Below are positions 23,464-36,009 of a stretch of 64,000 nucleotides of DNA, one piece after another; the stretch's first letter is position 1; each line of letters opens with the position of its first letter. The notes under the pieces were generated by a model. That model saw nothing but the letters and a program-made list of their open reading frames with translations, searched no databases and had not been told where the DNA came from. The translations under genes and the position numbers were made by a program. The stretch is from Paratinospora sagittata (Eukaryota; Streptophyta; Magnoliopsida; Ranunculales; Menispermaceae): positions 8,281,001 to 8,345,000 of the forward strand of contig CM069597.1 in assembly GCA_035771175.1 (NCBI GenBank), written 5' to 3'.

Positions 23464-26400
23464 AATTACATGTTGAGAAAAAAAATATTGTGATGGAAAA
23501 TCATGAGGTGATGTCTTCTCAAGAAAATGATTATGGTGTAGAATTACCAAGCTTGTCTAGCTGGTTGTAAATCATTCCCTAAAGTGAATGATATTTTTTT
23601 TTCTATAATCATGAATAAGAAAATTGATATTACTATGATCATGTGAAATAAATGTTGCAAAGACCATAATACATGAGAAATGAATATGATCATGATCATG
23701 TATATCATGAAATATGAATATCATAAAGGCCATGATGGGTGAAATTAAGTGGCAAAGGTCATGGTGGATGAAAATAAATATGACAAATGTCATAACTATG
23801 GATGAGAAATTGAATATGACAAAATAATTGAGATTATTATGAAAATCATGATGGCTATAATTCTTGAAAATATAGTTATAGCCATATGTATTTCAAATAT
23901 ATTTACTCTTCCACCAAAGTGGAATGATATTATTATTGCAATACAAAGAAATTATATAATGTAAAGTATTTGCATTATGTATGAAATAAACTAGCATTGG
24001 TTGGATACATGTTGTATCACCAAATGATTGATCTTTATTAAGCCTCAATAAAGAAAATAGGTTGAGAAAAACTATTGATGATGGCTCACAGAGAGTAATT
24101 ACTATATTAACAAATGAAATAAGATTCATAGTTGCAGTTAATGCCTTATATTTTATGTCATTTGCTTAATTTTGAAAATATGTGAACAAAGAGATGTCAC
24201 ATATTAAAAGATATTCTTATATATTACTTTATTTATTTTTGGAAAAAGAAGAATTTAGAGGGGCTTCCTTCTTTATTTTTTTGGCTTATTATATCATGAA
24301 ATTATGAGGTCAATTGAATTATATTGTGATCGGGAACTATGAGTTCTTTGACACAAAGATATTTATATTTTGGCATAATTGGCCACGTTTGATAAACCTT
24401 AATGATATTTTAAATAATGATATAAATAGCCAAATTTTTGGAACCTTGATCAATAATGCTTTGAATAATGACATAATTGACCAATGTACAGTGAAACAAT
24501 TTTCCTGCCATTAGGGGGAGGAAAGTGAATTTCAGAATAATGACATATAAAATTGCTAATGCAATATGAGCCAATATAGATTAATTTTCTCATTACAAGA
24601 GAAAAGTCAAATTTTTGACATGTAAATTGCTATAAGCAATATGACGCTATGTGCACTAAAGGCTCAAAGGAGAAGCTAAAAAAATGAAGTATAAGTTCAC
24701 ATGATCAATCATGTGCAAAATAATTGCAGATTAGTTAACTGATGTATTTGTTGATGAAGTCCTTATAGGACAAATTGTTTATGTGTTAATATGTGACACA
24801 TCTGAAGTGTGATTGACCGGTCAAGTCAAAGGACACAACTTCTTATAAGAGGAATATATATACAAAATATTCCCAAAGAGGAATAAAATATTGAGAAATA
24901 AATATCTCATGAAGATGTATGAATTGATGATTAAATATTTCTTTAATAAGAAAAAATATATGTTTAACGAAGAAACATATATGATTATCTTTTCAAGAGT
25001 TATGGTATGAGAAATATGTATTCCATGAAGAAAAATAAATTGAGAAATGAATGTCCATGAAAGAGACATAAAAATATCTTGAAGAGTTATGGAGTATGAA
25101 ATAAATATTCTCTGACGAGAAATAAATTTAATATAAATGTTCTATAAATGGACATAAATATGTTTTGAAAATATATGAATTTCAAAAATTAATATTCCTC
25201 AAGGAGGTTTAAATTTTTGTGAGGGAATTTCATAAAATTCCATACATATATATATGATAGACATGAGATGAAAATAATATTGCTCGTGATATTTTCATTG
25301 ATATTTTCATGTGTCCATTGATATTTTTTTTAAAATGGGGATCTCACACATAGATTGTGTGAAGAATGTTGACATTAAAATTATTGGCAAAAGTGAAAAG
25401 TTATTAGCTAAACTCGTTGATGACTTGAAATGAAATTCAAACGCATGAAGCGTAAAATCATTTTAGATATAAATGATTATTTATATGAAACTATTCAAGG
25501 AAATGAATAGATCCAATGATATATATTTATGAAAATCCTTTTAGGATTAAAATGCTCGAAGCAAAACCATCGGATGATTCAAAATTGTTCGATTCAAAAC
25601 TACATTCATGTTTATATAATTATTATGCATACATATTTTATAATAGCTTTAATAAGTGTTTGTGATCATATGCATATTATGAAAAAATATATATATTTAT
25701 TGATTTTTATTTATTAGGGCATATGTTGATTATTTGAGTTTTATAAGAACTCTTGACGAATTCATTAGTATGTCTTTAAAAGAGAAATAAAAGAAAATTT
25801 GTCTTAGCTTGCAGATAAATTATTTTTTAGTGAAATTTTTATCCCTTATGCAATTTAGTGAAATAGAGGTTTAAAATAAATTAACTTTATATAGATTGAT
25901 AAAACATATCCCTTGAGCTTTTTAATGATTGATTGCTTGAAATCAATAAAGATCATTTTCATCATAATGAATATGATTGAAAATTACTTGATATTGAATT
26001 ATCATATTTTTATACAATTAATGTACTTATGTATCTTAAACTTATGTATCTTACAAATTATACAAAATTATGTTCTTAAGTAATTTATTAGCCAGCAAGA
26101 TACAATTTTATATCAAGTTGAAGCATTAAAATAATATATTTTCATATGACAAGTAATATAGATCATAATTACTTGGATATGTAACAAGTTCAAAAGGTTT
26201 ATTAAATAAACATATTTCATTGAATTCTATAAGCTATAAAAGGTGATAAAATTAATACGTAGAAATATGATCATGATGCATTATTCTAACCAATTTCTTT
26301 GCTAAAGTTTTGTCAATTGCAATATTTGTGGAGTTAATTTACAATATTAGCATACAAAGATTGAAAGGTATTTAAAGCGTCAAGTTACTGAAGAACATTC

Positions 26401-26644
26401 AATAATGTCAACATTTGGGGGAGAATTCTTATGAAGAGGAGTTTTGATTAGTGCACTATACTCTTTTCTCTTAGCTAAAGTTTTGTCTCACTGAGTTTTC
26501 CTTGCAAGGTTTTTAGCTAGACAATACTAACAATATAAGACTCAAAGAGAATATTGTACTCTTTTTCTTTCTAGATTTTTTTCCTACTGAATTTTTTCTA
26601 GTAAGGTTTTAACGAGACACATTCTTTATATATGTATGATGGTA
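23464..26644 (+). pseudogene. Copia pol remnant
   Basis: Frames are broken throughout. Recognisable fragments are weak: a GLKCSKQNHRM peptide at about 25540 recalls the YGLKQSGRMW motif of copia reverse transcriptase, and the ACATTTGGGGGAGAATTC segment at about 26410 is the usual post-RNase H context. Identification rests mainly on the LTR context. Confidence 0.5.
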
Positions 26645-26656
26645 TTCAAAAGGGAG
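26645..26656 (+). other. Polypurine tract of the copia element
   Basis: CAAAAGGGAG-type purine run directly before the 3' LTR TG, the plus-strand primer site of LTR elements. Confidence 0.75.
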
Positions 26657-26981
26657 TGTTATAAATATATTTAAATATCATCATAACCTCCAATTCATTA
26701 TAAGGATTTTGTAACGTCTATATTAGTGTTCGATTTAATTTTGTAATAACCAATAGAATTAATCTTTGTAACCATTGGATTTATTGATATTGCTAATCTA
26801 ATTTAATCCCTTATGACCATGAGTCTATATAAGGAGATGCTTAAATTACACAAGATATACAAAAAGCTTATACAAGTCTAGAATATTATGGAAATAAAAT
26901 ATCTTCTCATTTCTCTATTTCTTTTCTCAAGCATGTCTCCGTTATATTTGATTACATGTAATGGTTTCTATTTGTTTTACA
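26657..26981 (+). mobile_element. Copia 3' LTR
   Basis: Starts TGTTATAAATA after the polypurine tract and ends TTTGTTTTACA. The TATATAAG box is at 26826-26833. Scattered substitutions relative to the 5' LTR show an old insertion. Confidence 0.88.
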
Positions 26982-28232
26982 AGATTAAAATATTTATAGG
27001 CAAATATAACTTCTAAATTGACTGTAATTAGGAGTGTTGAACAACTCAAAACTCTACATAGAAATCCTGATCAGAATATAACTCTAAATTAAATAACAAC
27101 CCATATAAAAATAACAAATTCTCAATTAGACACCTGCATATCCTGCATCACTTACCTTAATATAGGTAAAACTATGATTTATAATTTAAAAAATGTCCCG
27201 TGAGTATAAAACTAAGTATCATCAAAATCTACTGGTGTATTAAAATCTTAATACAATAATAAAACTTAATTAAACACAAAACTCATAACTTCTAATTAGA
27301 CACACTTAAACTTTAATAAAATCATAATCTAGATTATTTCCAATATTACAAAGACCATCCATCATTTTGTATTTCTTCTAAAACTATGATTAAAACTTAA
27401 TTGTTATTTTTAAACTTTAAAAAAAAATCTTAATGATGTTATTATAGACAATTTAAAAATTCAACAATTAACTTTTTTCCACTACTCTCAAATTCTTTTC
27501 AACTTTTTAAAGTTTAATTAAATCGGCATTTTTCAATTTTGTTCTCCTTAATTATAACATTTTACCTTATTTACCCATTTACCCATTTAGTAGAGAGTTT
27601 TACTATTCCAATTTATAAAAAAAATAAACTACATTTTTTAAAACAAAAAGTTATAATACTTAAAAATTTATCTATAATTGTTTCATAAAAACCCTTAAAA
27701 ACATTATATGATCAAAATACAATTTGAATGATGCAATAGTTAATAAAATAATTTTAACATTTTAAACCTTTTCCTACCATTCCCACATTCTCAACTTTTT
27801 AAAACTCAAATTTATATTTTCAATTTTACCCACTATAAATATATAATATTTAACTTTTCTTATTCTATTTTATTCTCAATTAACCCTTAATCGAATTTTA
27901 AAGATATAATTTGTTATTTTTAAATAATAACAATACCAATATATATATATATATGCACTAGTCTAATATAAAGACAGAATAAGTGGTAAAAAAATTAATA
28001 CAAGGCAGTCTCATTACCACTATTAATCCTCCCTTGATGAAGAAGAAAAAAAAAAAAACTTTACCTTGTTTAATTCCCCATTTCACCCACAATCCCTAGC
28101 CTCCAAACAGCAGAACATGAGCTTTCTCTAGCCACCAAGTTCACAACAGGGCTCATCATCAAAACTTCCCCAAACATGAATCTCCACAACAAAACCATCC
28201 TCTTAATCCATCCCATACAATTATAGACTTGT
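26982..28232. other. AT-rich spacer and NusB 3' untranslated region
   Basis: 26982-28000 is featureless A/T-rich DNA. About 28000-28232 is more balanced and probably includes the 3' UTR of the - strand NusB gene. Confidence 0.45.
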
Positions 28233-28674
28233 TCAGGATTTAACTTCTAATGGATGAACTGCATTTGCATTACTATGGTTTTTGACAAAAGTCCTAAGGC
28301 ATCCATTTATTATTCGCGGAGCTGTTCCATCACAAAACCTTTTTGCAAGATCAACAGCCTTCATGGAAAATAACCATGTACTTGTGTTAGCTGTGGGAGA
28401 AATCTAAAAATAGAGTAGAATTGAACATAAAATAGAAAGCATATTTGAAAGAGGAAGGTTATAATATGGACCTCATTAATGACAATTTGATGTCGTGTGC
28501 CTAGTGTTGCAATTTCCGCCATTGCTAAGTGAAGAATACATAGCTCCAAGATCCTGCCTACAGGCTCATTCTGCAGCGTTACAAATAAAGAGCGCATAAG
28601 CTTTGAACAGCATTACAATTTGTTGATGATCAAGATTCTCTCTGTTGAGCACAGAATCAAGGGTTTTTTTTTTT

Positions 28675-28711
<37 letters not shown>

Positions 28712-31700
28712 CAACCCAACATATGCATGCTTATTTACATTCTTTGTATCAAACAAGAAGGAAACATATGAATATACATGCTTTAATAACAGAAGACGGC
28801 TTAAAATGGAAAATATAAGATTGATTTTGATGGCGTCAGGATGAGTGTTAAGACATGGTTGATATATTCTGTATGCCGCTATGTCTTTTCCACCTAAAAG
28901 AAAAAGAATGTTATATCATCATTTTTCCATCTTCATAGAAAATTTTGAATAATGTTTAACATACTACATTTATCCTCTAATATGTTTACCGCCCTTTCAA
29001 TGTTTTGCATACCAATTGAGAAAAACAAAAAAGAACTGAGTACTCAAAATGATTTTAAACATGCAGTAAATAAGAAGACAATTTTTCAGTAAGGACTACT
29101 CGGCTATCTCTCTCTAGACGTGTCTAAGCAAACCTAACATAAATGCCAAAACTGGCATGCTTAATCCACAAGCCACCAAGGACAAAAACACTAATAATTC
29201 AGAAACAAATTGCTCAACTTTGTTTCATAAACAAAAACTTCCATGAGAAATCTGTCTCTATTTAAATATTGAACCGCATGGTACCCATTGATATAAGAAA
29301 TGATACAGATAATTTTATTATTTCAACCGTTCTTTTCATGTTTAATTCACACATGAAGACATATATAATCTCCTCTCCTATAAAACAAAATAAAACTAAA
29401 ATTTCTCAACCATACAAATTTAATAGAATAGAAGTTCCCTGTTACCAATGAATAAATTGAGTTGATGGGAAAGTATAAATCAAGAAATTTATCAGACAAA
29501 AAAAAATTCACTTACAGACCTTCCAATTTGGAGGGGCTATTTTGTCGATGACAAGGACGTGCTTGTCCCATCCATCCCCAACTGCAACCAACATTTTCCT
29601 CGCCAAACTGAAAATATAAAAAAAAGAGAAAAAGAAAAAAGAAGAAGAAGTAAATAAGTGGTAGCAAAAAAATGCAGAAGCCTCTCCCCTTAAATGGCTA
29701 CTGAAATCCAGATTTCTGTAGTTATCAAACAACCAAATTTGAAATAGATCAAGTGAATAGAAGTACCGCAAAATGAGTTTACTATACACTATCTTTGGAG
29801 GAGCCGATAGGACTTCTGCTTCTGAGAAAACAGAAAAGAACACTCAGTCAGTTTATCATTTATAGTTCTGGAAAAAATAAGGTAAAATAAAATGAAAAGA
29901 TGAACCATCTTGAGGTACACACACACTATGCATGAAAAATCCATATTTACTTGATGACTTCAAAATTGTTGGCATGGAAATCAAAGCTACATGTGAGTGA
30001 GGTAACAGTTTCTTGACTTTTAGATGGTTTTAGGAAAGTAAATCAGTCTCCTATGCCCCTTACTTAAAACTCATAATCCTCACCATGACTGCATCAATAA
30101 AAGTAGTAAAGTATTGATACAAGTCATATAGTTTTATAACACCTTTTTTAATTTTGAATAATATATCAGATGAAACGAAATACTGGAAGAAATTTTGTTT
30201 TAATATGAATTAACTCTTTCTTTTTTCTTTTTCATTATTTATGTAGCAGAACCTATGTAGTTTTCAAAGGCTAAGTTGAGTTGAGTTGATTATTAGTTAA
30301 ATTGAGTTCAATATAATGTGGATAGAAATAAACAGATGTGGATGATATATATCTGAGAATAAAGAGGCTTCCCAGCTATTTCCATTCCTCCACCACTAGG
30401 GACGACACTTTTTCCATACTTGTATCAAACAAGTATTTCTTTTTGATGAACTTTTATGAGTGATACTAATGAAAGAAAACACTTCTTGGTTAGCAACAAG
30501 TCATGGTGTACTTGGAAATATGCTCAATGCCATCTATGAAAAGGTAAAGTAGCTTTTCTTGGAATAGATGTATTCATATAAAAAAGACAGACATAAACAC
30601 AAGGAATCCAAATTATAAATATCATTATGAGAAACTCCACTAATAACTCATGTAATCATGAAAGCAACATGAGTGATAATTATACACCATCTACTCTTTC
30701 CATGCTTATGACCCATATAAAAAGCTTGTCTATACTTTTCACATGGATGCTGTAGGTGCAAAAAAAATTCTCAAAACATCATAAGAAATATGATTATGCT
30801 CTAGAACCAAATAATTCATCTTTGTGCAGATAGAAATCTTCCATTCACATGTTTAGCACAAATTGTAAATTTGATAAACCAAACTCTAATCCGTTGTTTT
30901 ATATTTTTTTGATACAAAACATTGTATCCGAATCACCGACAAAAGAGGGCCTAAGGTCGTTTAGAGTAGCCGTTCCACATTTTTCATTCCCCATTCTACT
31001 TTTCATCATACAAGAATTAATTACTGAATATTTCATTTTCAAATGAATCACCTGCTTAGTTGTCATGCTGAATTTAGTTCATATTAAACTCATATTATTA
31101 TCAAAAAATTAGAAACTCAATAATTATGATAAAATGATAATTTAAAGCTAATCCACATCTATACTTATAAAATTTATCTACAGAAAAATCTTACTTTCTC
31201 AAATACCTTAAGGGTTCGTTTGGTGCGCAAGATAGGATATGATTATTTTTATGAAATTATATTGGATTGGATAGATGAGATGATATGAGATTAAAAATAA
31301 AGTAATGTTGTGTTTGGTAGTATGTTTGGGATTAAAAAAAAAAATCTGGTATTGTGAGATTAAAAATCTGGTTTTACGATTTTGCAAAACCAGAAAGAAG
31401 AAGATGGAGTTGCAGCCAAAGAAAAAAAAAAGAAATGGTGAGGTGAGATAAAAATAATCACATCCTACCTCACCACCAAATATGAGATTGAGACTAAAAA
31501 TAGCTTAATCCCATTCAATTTCATGTCCCCGACAACCCCTAAAAGTAGGTCAATTGGGTTACTATTATAACAACTGGTACGGTTGGGTTTTAAATTCAAA
31601 TCTAACAATTATAGGTTTATTCTTATTCTATAACTCAACTAAGTTTTTTCCCAAGTAGGGTTGGCTAGCTTTATTCTTATGCTCATTCCCATTCCCTAAA

Positions 31701-32676
31701 GTGAAATACTAAAACTGGTACCAAACACAATCTGAAATACGTTCCAGAATGAGAAAGAACATAGAATAATAGCTAAAATAGATATCAAATGCAGCCCAAA
31801 TTATACTTAACCAAACACCATGAACAAATTTATAAGCTTATTACCAATTGCAGACTCCTTTTCGTCCTTCCGCAGCAATTCTTCTTCTTCTTCTTCGGTC
31901 TGCGTCGAAACTGGAGGCCCACTAAAGCTCATATGATTGTACTCCATCAGCATTGTTTTATCAAATTCATACCCAGGTTCTAAAGAAAAATATAATAATC
32001 AGAAAGTCATCAAAATCTTCCAAAATCCCCAACATTTCCCACATTCCCATCATTTTTTTGGGGGGGATATTTAGATACATAGAACAATCACGTACTTCCA
32101 TCAAAACCCAACAAAAATATCTATAAATACATACATAAATACATTGTTATGGGCAAGCCGAGCAGATGAAAAATGTTTACCTCGTTTGAAATTCAATCGT
32201 TTCTCAAAGAGCCGAACTGGGTCGCACCCTTGTAAACACGCTGCGTAAATTATCGACCTGCAGCAGAAAAAATATTTCAAATCTCAAACCAAACGTACCC
32301 AAATAAAATAAAAATAAAAAATAAAAAAAAACCGCTGTGCTTCTTTCACATACACAGCGAGCTCTCTAGCAGCTCTTGGGCTACAAAACCTTCCACTCTT
32401 ATCGATTTTGGGCAAGTTTTCCTTCGAAGAAGAAGAAGAAGAAGTATCTGAAGAAGATTTATCTAAGGTTTCTGCAACGGCTAGAGCTGGAGAGAGAAGC
32501 GAAGTTCGTGAAGAAGAAGAAGAAGAAGACAAGGAGACGTGGTTTTTGAATTTTCTGGTGTGTTTTGTTTGGAAAATGAGGAATTGGGAGTGTTGAGAAG
32601 GAGAAGATGAGTTAAACGAAGGAAATTTGAGGCCAATTTGGGAAGAAGAGAGACTGAGAACGGAAGTTCCCTCCAT
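28233..32676 (-). CDS. Plastid NusB-domain transcription antitermination protein, seven exons
   Basis: Coding exons by my reading (- strand): 32676-32354, 32257-32181, 31979-31845, 29821-29767, 29607-29520, 28570-28472, 28358-28233, giving 300 residues and a TGA at 28235-28233. All junction phases agree. Residues 1-~85 are Ser-rich and hydroxylated like a chloroplast transit peptide. The NusB fold follows: residues 101-133 with RAARELAVSIIYAACLQG, and 227-285 with GRILELCILHLAMAEIA and APRIINGCLRTFVK. Plants have a NusB-like plastid protein of about this size and layout (Arabidopsis At4g26370, from memory). Bacterial NusB pairs with S10 in antitermination and rRNA maturation; a plastid counterpart role is inferred. 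Oddities: donors after exons 5 (AAG|GTCTGT) and 6 (GAG|GTCCAT) are weak, and intron 3 is about 2 kb with a MITE. Confidence 0.92.
31212..31539. mobile_element. Degenerate Tourist-like MITE in NusB intron 3 (328 bp)
   Basis: The left end GGGTTCGTTTGGTGC and the right end, on the other strand GGGGTTGTCGGGG, are flanked by TAA at 31209-31211 and 31540-31542. Internal GATAGGAT and CATCCTACC motifs recall the MITE at 13792. The right terminal repeat is poorly preserved. Confidence 0.55.
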
Positions 32677-33060
32677 TTTTCTTGTCTTTGAGGTTTGGAG
32701 GCCCCTGAGAGCGCAAGAGCTTCAAGATAGCGATATTACGTTGGGTGACGAAATGGAGGGTATTTTCGGAATTTGGAGAATAAATATCTTTACTGGAGTT
32801 GCGGCTTGTGAGCTTTTTATCTCGAAAAAAAAAAAAAAAGAAAAAAGAAAAAGAAAAGGAAAGGGTGACTCGAACCTATTAGATATACCCCACTAACCTA
32901 CTGACTTTACCCTCTTGCTAAATTTATCCAATGCTACTATTCTTACCAACAAACAAATTTCAAAACATCTAAACCATCCTTATCCTCCCGCCCTCCGTCC
33001 CTCCCTCCCACCCAACATCTTCTTCTCCCATAGTGCAGAGATATTTTGGCCCTAGTGCAG
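32677..33060. other. NusB upstream region and spacer
   Basis: Probable - strand promoter and leader to about 32800, then a purine tract (32825-32865) and a CT-rich tract (32985-33010). The 20-base motif starting AGTGCAGAGATATTTTGGCC occurs twice at about 33034 and 33054. Confidence 0.4.
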
Positions 33061-34527
33061 AGATATTTTGGCCTAGGCTATGTAATTTGGCAATTTCCTT
33101 GTAATTTAGGAAATTACATGTGATTTGGGGATTTGCCCAAATTTAGGGATTTTGACCTAATTGATGAAATTGACTTGCAATTAGTCTAATTAACCCTATT
33201 TATGATTGAATGTCATGTATTATAGTGTTTGGACCAACCTATTGCATTCAATTTGGTTAAATGTGGGTTAATTGGGTAGTAAATGGGTGAATTGGACAAT
33301 TTGAGATTAGCCCATGTGTATGACCATTTTAAAAACTTAATTGGCATTTGATTTGGGTTTAAACATGGTTGATTAGCATACTTGGACTGATTTTCAGTTT
33401 CGCATAAACCATGTCTTTTTCAGGATTTGTGATTTGATCTAAGTGACCCAAATAGTCCAATTGGAGATTGTGGTGCATTAGGGTGATTGTGGCATTCTAG
33501 TGTTCTTTATTGGAATTGGAAGTTAGATTGGCTAGGTCTAGCCAATCAAGGGTGAGTGTTTCTTTTACTTGTGAATTCTATATGTGGCATTGTAGTATAA
33601 AATATTTTAAATGCTTGTATAAGTAGTATGCATGATTTATTGAATTCATGAACTGTATTTGAGCATAGTCAGTTGGGAAAACAGTTGAGTTATGTGCATT
33701 CCCTAAGCTTGGAATTTCTTATGGAATCCCATTGGGTCGACCGGGAATCCTCAATTGTGGACCTTACAAATGAATTTTATGGGTTGTGTATGTTAGGATT
33801 CGCCTAAACATGGTACTTGTCTTGGTGGGCGAATCCTATGGTTCATACAATCCATAGGAATTCTGATAGATACGAGTAAGAAGTCGATCGGCATGAATTT
33901 TGTGCACACATGGCCCTTGTATTGATTCTTACTCAGGAGGTGTTAGGTTGCATATGCATTGTCTTGTTTATGACATGATACATTATATTGGCATGTATGT
34001 AATATTGCTTACACCCATGATTATTTAAATGGTTTTAATGTGATTCTTGCAATGTTTTACTTAAATGCATATATATGTTGCCACTTGTATAGAACATTCA
34101 CTGAGCTTGTTGGAGCTCACCCCTCATCCTTATCTTTTCACGATCTCATAGGAAGGGGAAAAGGAAAGCTTAGCTACGAAGTGTTCCCGTACTGTTGTTA
34201 ACATAGGTGTTTAGTACTTTTTCGCAATTTATTTTGATAAATTGTACTATGTAATACCTAATGATTATACTTAACATTTAGATAGGTTTGTACTTATGGT
34301 TAAGTATATTATGTACTTTTAAACACTATGGACTTGGAGAAAAAAATTTTGGTTGTCATTTTGGATATGTTTTATATGATAATCTTATATTATGTCCATG
34401 TGTTTATTGTTGTGTATTTGGGATTATGGTTTGTGTTAGAAGGCTTATCAGGATGCTGTGTATGTCGAGGGAGGATATACATGGGGCTCCGTGTAGGTCA
34501 TGACGTCACGGATAGTGGGTCGTGACA
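33061..34527 (+). mobile_element. Gypsy-type LTR remnant, 5' end unresolved
   Basis: The segment CACTGAGCTTGTTGGAGCTC (34099-34118) is a pattern common in plant gypsy LTRs. The end GGTCGTGACA at 34527 resembles the ends of the LTRs at 43329 and 54082, and GTCACGGATAGTGGG precedes it. No start or target duplication was found, so it may be truncated. The right flank is a different LTR (34528-36009). Confidence 0.5.
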
Positions 34528-36009
34528 TGCTCAATCAAGACTCAAGACATGGCAATGTTATGGTAATTTAGTAAGTCTAGAATGTAGAACCTTACTCATC
34601 ACACTTTAGCATGATCTTAAGTCAAAATGTTTTTCTAAGTTATCTTTATTCTTCAAGATTCATTTTGATTCAAAAGAGTTTAATCGTGTTTCAAATTAAT
34701 TGTTTCAAATCGAAAATAGTTTTAAAAGACTTCTTTAAAATGATGATTTTGATTCAAAAGCAATCTCAATTCGATTTGATTTCGATCCAAAAGATTTTCG
34801 AAAAAACACTTGAATTTTTATAAGTGTCGAGCAGGACGCTCATGCATTGGCCAATCACTTGAAATCAGGCCTACATTGCAGGACGTTACAAATGCTACAG
34901 GACGCTCAAGTTCAGTAACGCCCTCCCTGAAATGATTGTGTTCAATTCACTCTTGGGTTGGCTAACTTTCAGGACGCTATTGATGTGTCACGATGCTCCT
35001 GTCCATTTGAGTCTTTTGCGTCTCAATTGTTTCAGGACGCTCAACAGTTTCAGGACGCTATTCAAAACAGTGTTAGTTACTGACACAGTATTTTCTGAAA
35101 ACTCTGAAAAAGTTGTTTCTCTAATAATTTCCCAATTCGTGCAAACTCTTCCTGATCAGAAAACTTCAACATTCCTCTTCATACCATTTTCACGAAAGAA
35201 TCAAACCGTTTGATTCAAAATTCAAATCTCTCTCACAATGGTTTCGAAATCCTAAATGATGAACCTTGGTGCAACTCTTGCCTATAAATATCCAACTTCA
35301 AGATGAAGTTAAAAAGAACTTTTAGAAATTTGATTTCGCAGTTTTTGAATGTTAGTCGATTATAAATTTTATATTATTTAAGCTGCGAATACTCTGATGT
35401 ATTTTATCAAAACGATTATTCTTGAGCTAAACTTTATATTATTTTGAAAATCCAAAGAAAGAAAGAGGTTTCTATCTTTACTTATTTTTCAACTGTTTTA
35501 ACTTCTATCTTTTGCTAAAAGTGTGATCGAGTAAAGGTTCATAGGTTTATGTTGTAAACCTTTGAATATAATCTCATATCTTATATTTTTCTACAACTAT
35601 TTAAGTTGTGTTGTTATCCTTTGTGTAAGGTTAACTAAGGTTAACATAGCAGAAGGCTCACACCTGTGAAGTTGAGTTAGTGATAAACTCACACCTGTGA
35701 AGTTGAGTAGGTTAGGTAAACTCACACCTACGTAAGTTGAGTACTGTGAAGGTTGTCTCACACCTACGAAGTTGGGATAGTGTAAAGGTTTGATCCTCAC
35801 CTGTGAATAGGTATCCTTAGTGAAGTTTGGAAATCCTAACTGAGGAGGTTAGGTAGTGGAGGTAGGCATATAGTTTAATCACTCTAAATCTTGTGCGTTC
35901 ATTTATCTTATTTGTCAAACTGTCATTTCTTATCATTGCAAATTTATATACCTCCTTAATCTGCAACTGTCCAATTCACCCTCCACTTGGACACATATCT
36001 GGGCCAACA
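34528..36009 (+). mobile_element. Long copia-like LTR fragment (type TGTTGG...CCAACA), 3' part
   Basis: It carries AGGACGC/CGCCCTC repeats (34845-35050), ~37-bp CTCACACCT repeats (35650-35790), the conserved GTAGTGGAGGTAGG block (35855), and an end with TGTCCAA/TTGGACA hairpin followed by CCAACA. The same module order is found in the LTRs at 39291, 44895 and 57071. The start is missing, replaced by the gypsy remnant. Confidence 0.65.
35640..35805 (+). repeat. Minisatellite, CTCACACCTGTGAAGTTGAG units
   Basis: Four to five diverged units of about 35-45 bp. An analogous array with a different unit stands at the equivalent place in the LTRs at 39291 (40575-40760, CCTTAGCC..AAAAGGA units) and 57071 (62925-63150). 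Confidence 0.75.

Larger units (their letters stand above)
21191..26981 (+). mobile_element. Decayed Ty1/copia-type retrotransposon with two LTRs
   Basis: LTRs of 328 and 325 bp bound about 5.1 kb of internal DNA, of which about 1.4 kb is a later solo LTR. The internal region has no long ORF but shows copia relics and the usual copia 3' untranslated pattern (TTTTGTCTCACTGAGTTTTCC, then a GGTTTT-rich stretch). No convincing target duplication is seen (TTAAA left, AGATT right). Confidence 0.85.

Noticed and set aside
21191..26986. Target-site duplication for the copia element
   Set aside because: Left TTAAA and right AGATT do not match, so none is claimed.
32408..32596. Glu-rich + strand ORF
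   Set aside because: It is the antisense of the Ser-rich transit-peptide exon of the NusB gene (TCT/TCC codons read as AGA/GAA).
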